From: Oegoconia quadripuncta
Taxonomy: Eukaryota; Arthropoda; Insecta; Lepidoptera; Autostichidae
DNA length: 64,000 nucleotides
Direction: 5' to 3'
Assembly: GCA_949316235.1 (NCBI GenBank)
Contig: OX438748.1
Coordinates: forward strand, 26,476,575 to 26,540,574
The translations under genes and the position numbers were made by a program. The notes below the pieces were generated by a model. That model searched no databases, was not told where the DNA came from, and worked only from the letters and a program-made list of their open reading frames with translations. Positions 33,791-44,800 of this stretch are shown here, in pieces. Numbering within the stretch: position 1 is the first letter of the stretch; each line of letters begins with the position of its first letter.

Positions 33791-34029
33791 GTATGGCATG
33801 AGGGGCGTGCATATGTTTACTTTTCGCCAGTAAGCATCTCGGATTCCATGATCATAATCGAATGTGAATACGTTGTCAATTCGCTTATAGTAGCTTGCAA
33901 TAATGTCACCATTGCCCGAGCAACCCTTTACCATACGACTGGCACCATCCCGGTCGCTAGCAACGCCCACCCGCCCATCTACGACAAACATATTATTTTA
34001 TTGTCATATACGTTCAATTGCCAAAGTTT

Positions 34030-34270
34030 GTAGGGTTAATTTTGTTAGACCATATACATATACTCCTTCACACAATCTATCCATCAAACTTTACGATACA
34101 CGACATTCTTCTCTCCACATATCATGCCCAAACCGGACTAATGTTGTTCTCCAATTTACGATATTCTCTTTTCGTGACACTCTTTTCGTGACAACTGTTT
34201 CTTTTTCTTTTCTTCACTCGGCATAACAAATCCATACCATGCTAACCTGTTGCTCCGCAATTTGCAATGT
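34030..34270 (-). mobile_element. LINE fragment (RTE-like), very degenerate
   Basis: 'ccataccatgctaacctgtt' followed by 'ctccgcaattt' is the same block as 37232-37262, which encodes K-L-R-S-N-R-L-A-W on the minus strand. The remainder is only suggestive. Confidence 0.4.
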
Positions 34271-34612
34271 TACTTTGTAATATTAATGATTCTTTATTCC
34301 CTCGTACCACCAAATTACTGAATAGATTTTAGTTAAAACCCACGACCGACAATCGGTGACCGATTCTTTTGTAGGAGAGAAATGGCACGTACAGATTGCA
34401 ATATTACAACGCTCACGTTCTACTTAAAAAACGGTCACAATATCGGTGATAAAAGTATTGACGAAAAATTGGCCCTACAAAAAGTCGGTCATACTAAGAG
34501 TTACCATCAGATTCGTCGTGACAGTCCAGTCCGCGTAGTATGACAGTTTTTGTCGCGCTGTAGAGAGCGGGTTAGTTGTATATTTCGTCCAAACGAATGA
34601 GCAGGATAAATA

Positions 34613-35043
34613 TTGGGTCTTTACCAATGAAGTTGGAGTTTTTTTTCTTCGTTAATCATATGTACCAATTCCTGCGACTTTCAAAGCTATATCCAAATTT
34701 CTTTTTTATTTAGAAAATGGAATATTATTGCAAGGTTTCACATGAAATATTTTTTAATTTCTAGGCTAAATCACATAATAAAAAAAATTTGAACAGAGCT
34801 CTTTTCATGTGCTTCCCATAATCATTTCTTAGATTCGCTGAAACTTTTATAAAGCGGTTACTTTTAAAAATTAACGCTGCCTATACTTAACTTAATGTTA
34901 TCCGATAATACATACAAAGTTAATTAAAAGTAGGTAAATTTAGATTTGCCGTTCCCAAAAAAAAATCAAAAATGTTTGTATGGAGAAAGCAGTCTAAATG
35001 AAATTCTTCGTACAAAACGCCAATTTCATAGGTAAGGACCTAA
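34613..35043 (-). mobile_element. MITE-T, complete copy
   Basis: TA dinucleotides flank both ends. The TIRs are 'ttgggtctttaccaatgaag' on the left and the complement of 'ttaggtccttacctatgaaa' on the right. A TA target points to the Tc1/mariner superfamily or a similar one. No transposase frame. Confidence 0.85.
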
Positions 35044-35071
35044 TAATTGTACCTATAGTTAAGAATGGGAC

Positions 35072-35316
35072 TGGCGAGTCTCTAGTCTGTCTAACTACCG
35101 CTCGATATCTCTAGCCACCGCATTCTCTAAAATCTTAGAACGACTAATTAGCCCCACTTTAAAAGAGCATATTCAGCTAAACGACGCTCAGTTTGGTTTT
35201 CGGGCCGGGCACTCAACAGACATGGCTATATTTGCATTAAAAAATAAAGTTAAAAGTCATATAAAAAGAAATACTTCAGTTTACTCATGTTTTCTTGATT
35301 TAAGTCGTCTTAGAAC
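35072..35316 (+). pseudogene. Non-LTR reverse transcriptase fragment
   Basis: An open plus-strand stretch encodes SNYRSISL, ATAFSKILERL, then LNDAQFGFRAGHST and FALKNKVKSHIKR, ending at FLDLSR. These are RT motifs 1 to 3 of CR1/jockey-type LINEs ('NYRPIS', 'QFGFR.GHST', 'FLDL..AFD'). It breaks off just before the 'AFD' aspartate motif, where MITE-T sequence starts. It has no start codon and no YxDD motif. Confidence 0.8.
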
Positions 35317-35371
35317 AGTCTTAATGAAATTCTTCATACAAAACGCCAATTTCATAGATAAGGACCTAATA
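35317..35371 (-). mobile_element. MITE-T end fragment
   Basis: 'aacagtcttaatgaaattct' to 'ataaggacctaat' repeats the right end of the complete copy at 34990-35043. Confidence 0.75.
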
Positions 35372-36297
35372 TTATTTCGCGCGACATAAACGTTTATCGC
35401 ATCTGTCATACTCCTAGTGCTGGTGTCATAGGATAGGTTAAGTCACAAAAAAGTAAACCACAACCGCGGTAAGAGACAAAGTTTTGTAAAAGGAAAAAAA
35501 ATTGTTCTATTATTAAATATGGTCATTACAAGTAAAACATACTATGCAGTAAATCAATTGGATCTTCTAAATCATATGGACGTTTCCATACTTTAGTGGA
35601 CTTTTTACACATTTGGGTTTTTTTTTTTTTATTAATTTATTTACTTATTTACATAGAATCAACAGCATTATTGCAGAAATTATATTATAGTAAACTAATA
35701 CCAAACTTATGCCAATTATTGATTCTTATTATGTTATTGACAATGGTTATCGTTATAATTGAGTGGGTAACGTTTAAATTATATTACAAGAAAATTGGTA
35801 CCTTTACATTATTATTTATTATATTAAGTATCAATAAAACAATCCTCAGTAATATACGAGTCTAATGAGTCTATGTTGCATAATATTAAACTAAAGAAAT
35901 TAGGTAATTTTGAGCCAAATAAAAATGTCAAATCTATGTAACAATTAACTAATAAAAATAATGATGAAATAAAATAAGTTGTCGCATTATTAGGTGGTCA
36001 TAAGTTCCTTTTTAGGTGACTGCCCAAGGAAGGAGGGTAACGTTTTTGTAATAGTCGAGTATTGGGTTTTTTTAAATACCTAATTATACTGTTTTTTGTT
36101 ACGAACTGTTTTTCAAATTTTGGAATACTCAATTCTCTTCCTGCATACGTCCCTGCATGTAGGATAGTTGCTTACAGTCCATTGTAGACCCCTTGTAATT
36201 TAGTTATTTGCCTCTTTTTCTCTTACATCTGCCCAATACAATACGCATATACACACATTATACCTAGTTACTTCGCTCTGAGACTCCAGTTCATACA
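35372..36297. other. AT-rich, no gene
   Basis: An 89-codon plus frame (35596-35865) is entirely hydrophobic because the DNA is nearly all A and T. I do not regard it as a gene. Confidence 0.5.
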
Positions 36298-36447
36298 ATT
36301 TTTTTTTATGCACAACGTGTTGGTACTTGACCTCAATCACACCTGATATTAAGTGAAGATGAGGTCGAAGGTGGAAGCGTACTGACCCGGAAATCCCAAC
36401 ACATTTGGGGGACTGGCTATATTATCTCTGACAACTGGAACACAACA
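36298..36447 (-). mobile_element. SINE-B, 5'-truncated
   Basis: Only the 3' half of the SINE is present (read on the minus strand). It breaks at 'gacaactggaacacaacaa' into unique sequence. Confidence 0.75.
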
Positions 36448-36949
36448 AGATTACCTTGTGAGAATTTGGTGTCTATGCTTAGAAAGACTTGTGATTTGTA
36501 ACCAGGCTCCCATTTCTCGGAAACCGCCGAATGTAAACTTAAATAAACTAGTTGAAATAGAAGAAATCATGTAAAAGAGTGAAAACAAAGCAAAGATTGT
36601 TATTCTAATTGAAATAAATGATAATTTACATAAAAATACATTTGAAGTCATATAAATGGAATCTACACTGCTGAAAGCTCTTTGTCATGTCATGTTCTGT
36701 ATTACTTTTTATATAACCACCGATGTAAAAAGAGGGGTGACATAAGTGTCAAGCCCATGTCTGCCTGTGCATCTGTGTAATTAGATTTTCGAAATATACA
36801 ATAGTTTCGGAATAAAAAGGAAATAGGTACTTATGATTTGCTTGTGCTAGAAGCGGAATGAGCGGTATAGACTTAAGGCAAATATACATGTGATGGAGCA
36901 GGATGGAGCTATACCGATCTATTGCCCCTTAAAAAAAATTATCTTCGTG

Positions 36950-37497
36950 TATTTTTGAACCCCAAAAACATTTCGAATCCTTTACACAATAATCTTCACA
37001 ATTATCATTTTCGTGCCCTTATCCCTCTCCAGTTGGGGTTGGCACAACATGTCTTCCTCTTCCACTCTCCTCTATCAGCCGTCATCTCCATACTCACCCC
37101 TTTCACACACATACCATTCCTCATGCAGAATACCCACACCTTCTTCGATCGTCCTCTACCTCTATATCCCTCCACATTCATACTTAGCACTCGTCTTGTT
37201 ACGTGCCTCTCATCCCTCCTCATAAACCCCAAACCATGCTAACCTATTACTCCTCAACTTTTCTGTTATTGACACCACTTGCAGACTACCTCTGATATAC
37301 TCATTCCTGATCTTATCCATTCTAGTCACACCACACATCCATCTTAGCATTCTCATCTCTGTCACATGCATTCTACTTTCATCAGTCTCTTTCAATGCCC
37401 TACATTCAGAACCATACATGATGACAGTTTTGTAAATTATCCTCTTTAGTTTCAGGGGCAGCCGTGGGTCACACGTATAGTCCTCGAAACACAATAA
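36950..37497 (-). pseudogene. RTE-type LINE, C-terminal part of ORF2
   Basis: The minus strand encodes LPLKLKRIIYKTVIMYGSE, then HVTEMRMLRWMCGVTRMDKI, RNEYIRGSLQV and KLRSNRLAWFG. After a frame change near 37215-37232 it continues with RRVLSMNVEGYRGRGRSKK. This is the thumb and C-terminal region downstream of the RT active site in insect RTE LINEs. The 'YxDD' part is not present. The frameshift and truncated 5' side show it is dead. Confidence 0.75.
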
Positions 37498-38429
37498 TCT
37501 TTACAATGACAGCTAAAAATCTTTTATGAAGTTTTCTCATAAGCGTTCTCCATTAAAGTCTGTTTCGCTTGCAAAATATTAAAACTGAATAACTCCTCAT
37601 AAAGTAGACTCTGCTTTTACTAGGCAACAGTTTCACTGGAGCGATTTAGCACAATTTCTCCTCGAGCTGATGTTAGTTCCCAACGCTGATTGCTATAGGT
37701 TGAAATGACAGGTGTAGGTATACATAGACAGTTCAAAAAATCACAGAATGCAGGTCTCGGACGCGACAAAAAAATGGCCGACTCCTGCTAAAAGTATTAA
37801 CGGTTAGGTACTGTGCTGCGACACGTGTCAACAGTTTTAGCATCGCATTGATTATTCCAGACTACTAAACCCCCAGGATCGCACGCCTCTGCAGCATTGC
37901 ATATAATTTGACAGACTATCGATACACTTCCAAAGTCTGTGACTGACACGCAGTTGTATTATCCTCTGTCAACGAAGTCGCTTGTCGGGTTAGTGAAACC
38001 GCACCTTAACCAATTTCAATTTCCAAGCTCACGAAGCCTCTCTACGGGTACATTAAGCACTTAACTATCACTGTCTGCTTGCTCTCAACTTGTCCCATTT
38101 TATAATAAATTTCCCATTGAGAATTTTCTACAGTCTATAGATATTTCTTTTGGATGTTTTGTTGAATTTCATGTGAACGGTTATTAAAAAGCTTATGGTA
38201 TTTTAGTATGGTTTCTTTACAGGATGTTTATTTAATCGCAACATTGAAATGGGAGATGAGGAATACTTATTGCCCTGGGGCAAATTTCTTAAACTTAAAT
38301 ATGTGTTTATTTAGGCAATGTTTGTCTCGTAATAATTCCACACTAGATTAGGAATTATTGCTTTTCTTATTTTTTCCTTTACTTCTTTAATTGTAGAGCC
38401 ATGCTATTCTTTTTTCCTTTTACTTGTGC
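37498..38429. other. No gene or classified repeat
   Basis: Unclassified AT-rich sequence without long open frames. Confidence 0.5.
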
Positions 38430-38818
38430 TAAAACACATCAATCATCATATCAGCCACAGGTTGTCCACTGCCGAACATATAATAAGGTTCCAGTGGACA
38501 TTCAAAATTTACCTTTAAATAAATTCAAAATCATCATAAAACAGACATTATTTACGAAAGGCACGAAAGGCTATAAAATTTCTGACTATCTGGATGATAA
38601 GCAAGCATGGACATAGACCGCTCGGCGATATTCAGTCTAATTATACAATATAATATAATTGTAATTATTTCAAAGAGCAATCTTTGAGTTTCCTGCTCGA
38701 TCTTCTCTGGGGAATGAGCAATAATGTTAAAAACTTTCAGATAAGATAAAAAATGTGACGTTTTCAAGTGATAATTTTTATCCTACGAAATAAATATTTT
38801 TTGATTTTGATATTGAGA
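38430..38818 (+). mobile_element. CR1/jockey-type LINE, C-terminus and 3' UTR
   Basis: The frame ending at 38616 carries KVPVDIQNLPLNKFKIIIK and YKISDYLDDKQAW at its end. The 3' UTR 'gagcaatctttgagtttcc' to 'aataaatattttttgattt' follows. 48122-48550 and 49527-49840 are relatives. Truncated 5' as usual for LINEs. Confidence 0.7.
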
Positions 38819-38824
38819 AGCCTT

Positions 38825-39010
38825 CTCCATAGATTTGTAGAGATCGGTTGGAAACCGCCTGAATCCAATGACTTCCCGAGACCTTCACCGGGTCCTCCGT
38901 CCACCTTGTGAGTGGACGTCCTACGCTGCGCTTGCCGGTGCATGGTCTCCACTCGACAACTGGCCATTAGTTCTTCGAGCTATGTGGCATGCCATTTGCC
39001 ACTTCAATTT
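38825..39010 (-). mobile_element. RTE-type LINE fragment
   Basis: 'tgcatggtctccactcgac', 'ggccattagttcttcgagc' and 'gccatttgccacttcaatt' match the longer fragment at 52400-52715 and lie in the same orientation. Confidence 0.55.
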
Positions 39011-39094
39011 ATTAATCTGCAAAACACCTCCCTTTGTACCAATTTAAGATACTATAATCGGTACTAAGAAGCATACTATGTATACAAGTAATAA

Positions 39095-39138
39095 CAATTT
39101 CAGTATATAAAACGAAATAACCCGACAGCATAATATAT
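39095..39138. repeat. Rep-F, left half split by the LTR element
   Basis: 'aaataacccgacagcataat' continues, beyond the LTR element, at 45092 with 'ttgtattttgtggacaccatg'. The joined order matches 17090-17150 and 52780-52840. Confidence 0.8.
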
Positions 39139-39415
39139 TGTTAGAAACACAAACCGTTAAACTTTAAAAAAAAACGTAAACAAACCAAAATATAATTCAA
39201 CTTCTTATTATTTCAAAGTAATTACAATGAGAAATGGAACAAGGTAGTAAATCAACTTAAAACAATATGCGAACCAATCTCCTATGGAATTGGGGCACGC
39301 CAAACACGATGCTGCTCCGAGGAACGCCGCCAAAAGAGTGAAACGTATACCTGTCACTCGATAGCTTTTATAGAATCGCGAGTTGTTTATCAAAACAACC
39401 CCATTTTTGCTTATA
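39139..39415 (-). repeat. 3' LTR
   Basis: 277 bp, the same as 44815-45091. In sense orientation it starts TATAAGCAAAAATGGGG and ends GTTTCTAACA. It carries the TATA-like TATAAAAG and a 61-codon hydrophobic frame that has no known counterpart. Confidence 0.97.
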
Positions 39416-39416
39416 C

Positions 39417-39428
39417 GGCCTCTCCTGA
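39417..39428 (-). other. Polypurine tract
   Basis: On the sense strand CAGGAGAGGCC abuts the 3' LTR. This is the expected site of plus-strand priming. It is short and interrupted by two C residues at its LTR side. Confidence 0.6.
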
Positions 39429-39452
39429 CTCAGCGTCGTCCTCGACAGCGCC

Positions 39453-39674
39453 TTATAGGTTGTCGATAGCATCTGGGTCCAGCAGATCAGTGGCTGTCAC
39501 ATTAGAGGCAGTCTCATCATCGCTCGCCGGGTTCAGAGGAGGCACGTTGTTATGCGAGTCCACCTCCAGAAGTCTCGATGCCGCTAGTGATGCCGCTGGT
39601 GGATCGGGTACTGAAGATGGACCAGCACCCATATCATCTACATCATTATCTGAAATATAAGGCCTGTTATTCAT
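39453..39674 (-). CDS. Small acidic ORF between pol and 3' LTR
   Basis: A 73-residue frame, M39674 to a stop at 39453, rich in Asp, Ser, Pro and Ala (DNDVDDMGAG, LLDPDAIDNL). It has no signal peptide, membrane segment, cysteine pair or known domain. It lies about 650 bases past the Gag-Pol stop in the same orientation, so it could only be expressed from a spliced or internal transcript. It may equally be a chance frame in the 3' untranslated region. Codon conservation in sister copies would decide. Confidence 0.25.
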   Translation of the reverse strand: MNNRPYISDNDVDDMGAGPSSVPDPPAASLAASRLLEVDSHNNVPPLNPASDDETASNVTATDLLDPDAIDNL

Positions 39675-40324
39675 ACGTACAGTTAGTGTACTTATGCCTA
39701 CACTTTCACGCTAGTAGTTCACGCTTCATCATCCACTTGACTTCAGAAAAGTGTTATATAGCACGAACTCGACTGTCATTCCTCCAGAAGCCTTCATCAC
39801 CCAGACATACATCAGCTATAAACACCTATGAGACGTCTCAGCGATAAAACAGTGCACAAACATTAGTTAACTAACACAAACAGAGGCATCACTGAATCGC
39901 GTGTTCGTATTAGTTAGCCTTTACTCTTCGGAAAGATAGGAACCGCAGAACCTTCTTTCCGACCACCATGACCGCAGCCAAAGTGGAAATACATCCAGCG
40001 TTAGCCGCAGCCGGACGCTCAATCAGAATGTATTCACGTATGGAACCGCAGCACCATACTACAACGTGCATTGACCGCAGCCAAGCACTATTAAGGAAGG
40101 ACCGTAGTCTCAACCTCACGTGTAACTTTCCCTGTGCCGGCTAAGGTTTCTATTGTGATTTTCATTGTCATAAAAACTAATTTGTCTCTCTGTCAGTCTC
40201 TCTGTCAGTGGTCGAGTACGGGTACTTATGCAAATAGGGACAGCCTAGATCGAGTACTCATTACAAAATGAAGGGGAGGTTCTGAGCAACGGGGAATGGC
40301 AATAAAAATCACAACTTTTGCACC
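39675..40324 (-). other. Non-coding 3' region of the LTR element with CCGCAG cluster
   Basis: Five CCGCAG motifs (39943, 39972, 40005, 40046, 40074) and a related CCGTAG lie within about 160 bases, spaced roughly 28-41 apart. No long frame is present except an unsupported 69-codon one. This could be a protein-binding, RNA-packaging or insulator-type array, as some gypsy elements carry; that is inference. Confidence 0.4.
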
Positions 40325-43300
40325 TTATACTAGCGTGGTCTCAGTTACAAACTTACTCTCAAAGAAAGCGGCGCACGACTCAGGGCACCACTCTCCTCGC
40401 CAGGGCACCATATATTCGGCCGCCGCCTGTGTCGTCTTTCCATACGAGCCACTCAGCAGCTTTAACTCATAACGGCCGCTCCGCAGAACCTTCTGCACTC
40501 GATATGGACCACGCATTCCGGGGTCAAGCTTCCCCGTTGACTGGGAATACTTGATCACGAACACAAGATCGCCAATCTGAAACACACGAGCTGGGCGACG
40601 CTTCTCATTAACGTAGACATCTTGCTGCGCCCGGTTACGCTGCAGTAATTCGCTGGCCCTGGTTCTACACATCTCGCGCCACGCTGCACGGTTCGGCTGC
40701 GTGTTATCAATGGCTACATCACGGATCAGTCTACGGATAATTGGGGTGGTACCATCCAAACCAACAAGCAAGTTTAAAGGAGAATACTGAGTTGTTTTCT
40801 GTTTCGTTATGTTTAAAATTAATTGCAATCGCCATAAGGACTCTGACCAAGACGTTTTATCGCTGGCGGCTTGAATACGAATCATGTTCAGTAACGTTCT
40901 TACATATCGCTCAACTTGCCCGTTGGAGTGATGCATTTCAGGCGTGATATAATGAATTTCACAACCCGTCTCGTTGATCCAACTAACAAAACTGTTCGCC
41001 TCGAACATACGGCCTCGGTCAGCTACTAGCAACTTCGGAACACCGAACAACGAAACTGCATTGGAGACAGCCCTCTTAAGCTCTTCAGCATCCTGTCGAC
41101 TAATAGGGTAGAGGAGACAAAACTTGGTAAATGCATCCACCATCACCAACACAAACCTGAATCCATTAGATGCTGGCAACGGGCCCAGGGCGTCGATGTG
41201 TATTGTTTCGAAGGGTGCCGCTGGTTTCTGCCACGAAGTAATGTACTGGTGAGGGGCTCGAGGCACACGCTTACGTGATATGCAAATGAGACAGTGACCA
41301 ATATACTTAGCTACAAATCGTCGCAGGCCGGGAAACCAAAAATGCTTGAGGATTAGGTCTAAGGTCTTCTCAACGCCCACGTGACCATGTTCGTCGTGAA
41401 AAATGCGCAGAAGACTTAACCGATGACCCTTGGGGATATAGCACAGTACCTTCGAATCTTCCCCAACCGGTGAGTAGCGATAGCAAAGTAAGTCGTTCTG
41501 GTGGATGTAGCGGCGAGGATCAAGTTGGCCTTCCTGTAACTGTTGGAGGAGGTCTTGCGTTTCGTTGTCTGCCGCTTGCGCCATTTGGGCCCAGTTACGT
41601 GGACGGACAATGTTGTGAACCTCAACAGTAGGGTTGCGGCTGAAATAATCGGCATGCGACATCTGTGTACCTTTTCGATATTCGATATCGAATGTAAAAT
41701 CTTGAAGATACACCCACCAACGTGCAACCCGCGGGAGTAGGTCCTTCTTCCGTTCAGTGGCCTTAAGAGCATTACAATCGGTAACAATTTTAAATTTGGA
41801 CCCTATCAAGTAATGGCGAAAGTGTTGTAATGCCTTAACGACCGCTAAGGTCTCTAGTTCGTAGGAATGGTACCTACTTTCTGCACCCTGCGTGGTTTTA
41901 CTAAAATACGCGATTACGCGTCGTGCGATCGATGTACCAACCTTAGGGGTCTGTAATAATACCGCGCCATACCCAATGCTGCTAGCGTCCGTATGGACCT
42001 CCGTCGGCAAGTCAGGGTCGAATATTGAGAGCACCGGTTCAGTAGTGAGTCGGGTAATTATTTCTTGGCGTACATCCTCTTGCTCTTGACCCCAATGGAA
42101 AGGGACGTCTTTCTTAGTTAATCGCGATATGCATGCGGTTTTCGACGCATACCCTTCGATATAACGCCTAAAATATCCCGCTAGGCCTAAGAATTGCCTC
42201 ACTTGCTTGACATTAGTTGGAGGTTTAGAGTCAACCAATGCCCCGACTTTACGAGGACTCGGCCTCACCTGACCCTGAGTTATGACCCTACCCAAGTATT
42301 CAACTTTGGTTGTTAGGAAGGAACACTTGCGCAGATTAATCGAGAAACCCGCTTCAGTTAGGGTTTTAAGTACTTCTCTTAGCAGCTGCAAACCTGCTTC
42401 GATTGTGTGGCTCAGTAGGAGCACATCGTCGACATAGACAAGAACTGAGCCCGCCTCGATGAATCTGCGTAGCGTTTCATTAATGATTCGTTGATAAATA
42501 ATTGGAGAATTCGTCAAACCGAAGGGCATTTTGATAAACTCATAGTGTCCCTCCGGAGTGACGAATCCCGTCTTGTGAATCGAGTCCTCATCGATAGGAA
42601 TCTGATAAAAACCGGTCGCCATGTCAAGACTCGAAAAATAATTATATTTGCCCAAGCGATCGATATGATCGTCTATAAGTGGCATCGGGTACCGATCCCT
42701 AATCGTAAGTCGATTCAGTGCTCGGTAGTCCACACACATTCGGTCCGACCCGTCCTTTTTCTTTACAAGGATAATCGGACTTGAGTACTGCGACTGTGAC
42801 TCCCTAATTATACCCTTATCCTTCAGGTCGGTCACCATTTCACGTACCTTGAGCTTTTCTTGGTGTGACAGTTTATAAGGACGATAAGCTACAGGCGTAT
42901 TATCGGTTAGGTTGATATGCATTTTACCAGTCTTCACTGTGGTCGTCGCAGTACCGGTTATCAGAAACTCAGAGTATTCATCAAGCACGGCTAACAAAGC
43001 GTCACGATTAATACCCTGAAGGGGCGTGATTATAGAAGCTTGCTCACAAGTTATATTATTGACTAGTTTTGAGCTTCCCATAGAATGAGTTAGGAGCTGC
43101 CTGTCTTTGGTGCGCACATATGTTATGCCCTCGCGATTCAAAATATCTGTACCGATGATAATCGGTGTGTTCATGTACGATGCCGGTACTACCACAAAAT
43201 CAGCTTCAATTGATATCTCACTAAACTCTATCGTAAGAGTTACGCAACTCTCCGCCATGATTTTCTGATCACCTATCCCTTTTAATGTACAATTGACAGG

Positions 43301-44716
43301 TTTACGTTGACATGAAAAATATTTGAGAGCGTCGGATGAAATTAAAGAAATATTATGGGCACCACTGTCAATCAGCACATCTACGGGAATACCTTGAATA
43401 ACCGCCGTTGTCAAATCATTAAACTTCTCTATGGTTCTCGGCAGCTCAGTGCACAAGTTAATTTTACGTTTATTACGAGATTCCGACCTATCCTTAGCAA
43501 AACACGTCTGTTCCGTATGACCAGGTTTTTTGCAGAACGAGCAAATGCCTAAGTTGGGAGTTGGTTCCTTCGAGTCTGTTTTGGCATCTAGTTTCGGTTT
43601 CTTATGACATTTGTAGCTTTTATGTCCAGTCCGGCCGCAAGTAAAACATTTTACATGCGATAATACTGAGGACGATTCGCCAGATATCGGTCGCTTTTTA
43701 GGTACCGAGACACGGAAATCATGTTTACCACGGCCGGGCTTAACATACAGAGACATAAACGATACTAAATTATCAGAGGTCAAGTTCGCGTTAGCTGCAG
43801 CAGCTCTAATTTGTGGATCCGTAATACCTCTGATGACAATAAGAATCATGAGTTCCTCGCTAAGTCCTTTTACGATTCGAAGTCGCATAAGTGTTCGCCT
43901 AGCATATTCCGCATACGTGGTGTATTTGTCCGAATTAACGTTCATCACATCGTACAGGATATTTGCGTAATCAAGTTTTCTTGGGCACAACGACTTAAAG
44001 TCTTGTATAAAATTGCGCCAAGAACGATCGTTTGATGTCCATTCGTTTAGCCAATTACGTGCGTCACCCTTAAGACAGCCTGCCACCCGTGATAAACATT
44101 CATATTCATTCCAATTATTTGAAAGTTTTGCACGTTCTACCTCCTGACACCAAGAATCGATGTCATGAATTGACGGATCAAAGTTCGAAACGAAATAATT
44201 ATCTGTTCGCGTAGACCCTAATGATTTTAGTGCATCGACTAAGCTTTGGGTGGAGGTTGATCGTACTGAACTATTAATGGGGGTAGGTTGAGATATAGCG
44301 ACATTCACATCGGTTCTATTTTTGTCTGTGCCGACCGAACTAACAATCGTATTGGAATTATCGACAGTGTTTACATTCACAGACAAATCGTGAGGCGGAC
44401 TATGGGGTCTAGATATCTCAGGACGCGAAATCACTATAGACCGTAAACTATCGCCATAGTTTTCACTAACCGATGTACTTGGGATCGCGCCGGGATCACG
44501 TACGGTGGGGTTCATATTCGTGTTGCTATTTTCCAATGCACTAATACGCGACAAAATCGAATTCAAGGCCGTATCTAATCGATCAACTAAGTCCGCTCGC
44601 GGGGGACTAGGCGTACGAGCCCGATCACGTCTCCTACGAGCATCATCGTGCCGGCGAGTCCTGCTCCGCGAGCTGCGATCACGATCGCGGTCAGCCATAA
44701 CCACAAAAATACACAC
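40325..44716 (-). CDS. gag-pol: Gag-Pol polyprotein of the LTR retrotransposon
   Basis: One 1463-codon frame without internal stop. An arginine/serine-rich N-terminus (to about residue 40) precedes a Gag-like region. Two CCHC zinc knuckles follow at 357-370 (CFTCGRTGHKSYKC) and 392-405 (CSFCKKPGHTEQTC). Aspartic protease has DSGA at 450-453. Reverse transcriptase has VDYRALN at 662-668 and YVDD at 761-764. RNase H has TDAS with Asp910. Integrase has the zinc-binding His pair starting at HDEHGH (1107-1112), then the catalytic triad Asp1175, Asp1233 and Glu1269 with the canonical 35-residue gap before Glu. The C-terminal part (PARVFQIGDLVFV) looks like the integrase tail. A second Met at residue 7 begins the basic stretch and may be the true start. 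Gag and Pol are in a single frame, so no frameshift is needed. It makes the virus-like particle, processes itself, copies the RNA and inserts the DNA. Everything expected is present. Confidence 0.96.
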   Translation of the reverse strand: MCIFVVMADRDRDRSSRSRTRRHDDARRRRDRARTPSPPRADLVDRLDTALNSILSRISALENSNTNMNPTVRDPGAIPSTSVSENYGDSLRSIVISRPEISRPHSPPHDLSVNVNTVDNSNTIVSSVGTDKNRTDVNVAISQPTPINSSVRSTSTQSLVDALKSLGSTRTDNYFVSNFDPSIHDIDSWCQEVERAKLSNNWNEYECLSRVAGCLKGDARNWLNEWTSNDRSWRNFIQDFKSLCPRKLDYANILYDVMNVNSDKYTTYAEYARRTLMRLRIVKGLSEELMILIVIRGITDPQIRAAAANANLTSDNLVSFMSLYVKPGRGKHDFRVSVPKKRPISGESSSVLSHVKCFTCGRTGHKSYKCHKKPKLDAKTDSKEPTPNLGICSFCKKPGHTEQTCFAKDRSESRNKRKINLCTELPRTIEKFNDLTTAVIQGIPVDVLIDSGAHNISLISSDALKYFSCQRKPVNCTLKGIGDQKIMAESCVTLTIEFSEISIEADFVVVPASYMNTPIIIGTDILNREGITYVRTKDRQLLTHSMGSSKLVNNITCEQASIITPLQGINRDALLAVLDEYSEFLITGTATTTVKTGKMHINLTDNTPVAYRPYKLSHQEKLKVREMVTDLKDKGIIRESQSQYSSPIILVKKKDGSDRMCVDYRALNRLTIRDRYPMPLIDDHIDRLGKYNYFSSLDMATGFYQIPIDEDSIHKTGFVTPEGHYEFIKMPFGLTNSPIIYQRIINETLRRFIEAGSVLVYVDDVLLLSHTIEAGLQLLREVLKTLTEAGFSINLRKCSFLTTKVEYLGRVITQGQVRPSPRKVGALVDSKPPTNVKQVRQFLGLAGYFRRYIEGYASKTACISRLTKKDVPFHWGQEQEDVRQEIITRLTTEPVLSIFDPDLPTEVHTDASSIGYGAVLLQTPKVGTSIARRVIAYFSKTTQGAESRYHSYELETLAVVKALQHFRHYLIGSKFKIVTDCNALKATERKKDLLPRVARWWVYLQDFTFDIEYRKGTQMSHADYFSRNPTVEVHNIVRPRNWAQMAQAADNETQDLLQQLQEGQLDPRRYIHQNDLLCYRYSPVGEDSKVLCYIPKGHRLSLLRIFHDEHGHVGVEKTLDLILKHFWFPGLRRFVAKYIGHCLICISRKRVPRAPHQYITSWQKPAAPFETIHIDALGPLPASNGFRFVLVMVDAFTKFCLLYPISRQDAEELKRAVSNAVSLFGVPKLLVADRGRMFEANSFVSWINETGCEIHYITPEMHHSNGQVERYVRTLLNMIRIQAASDKTSWSESLWRLQLILNITKQKTTQYSPLNLLVGLDGTTPIIRRLIRDVAIDNTQPNRAAWREMCRTRASELLQRNRAQQDVYVNEKRRPARVFQIGDLVFVIKYSQSTGKLDPGMRGPYRVQKVLRSGRYELKLLSGSYGKTTQAAAEYMVPWRGEWCPESCAAFFESKFVTETTLV

Positions 44717-44800
44717 AACAGTTAATGTAAGTGACTACCTTATTCCACTTAAAGATCTCACTGATGGGAAGTGGTTCCAAAACCTGTTGGGCCTGGGATC

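Noticed and set aside
35596..35865. 89-codon multi-membrane protein
   Set aside because: The hydrophobicity comes from near-pure AT composition. There is no conserved motif or start context.
39416..40324. Envelope gene, which would make the element an errantivirus
   Set aside because: No long frame, signal peptide or membrane segment lies between pol and the 3' LTR.
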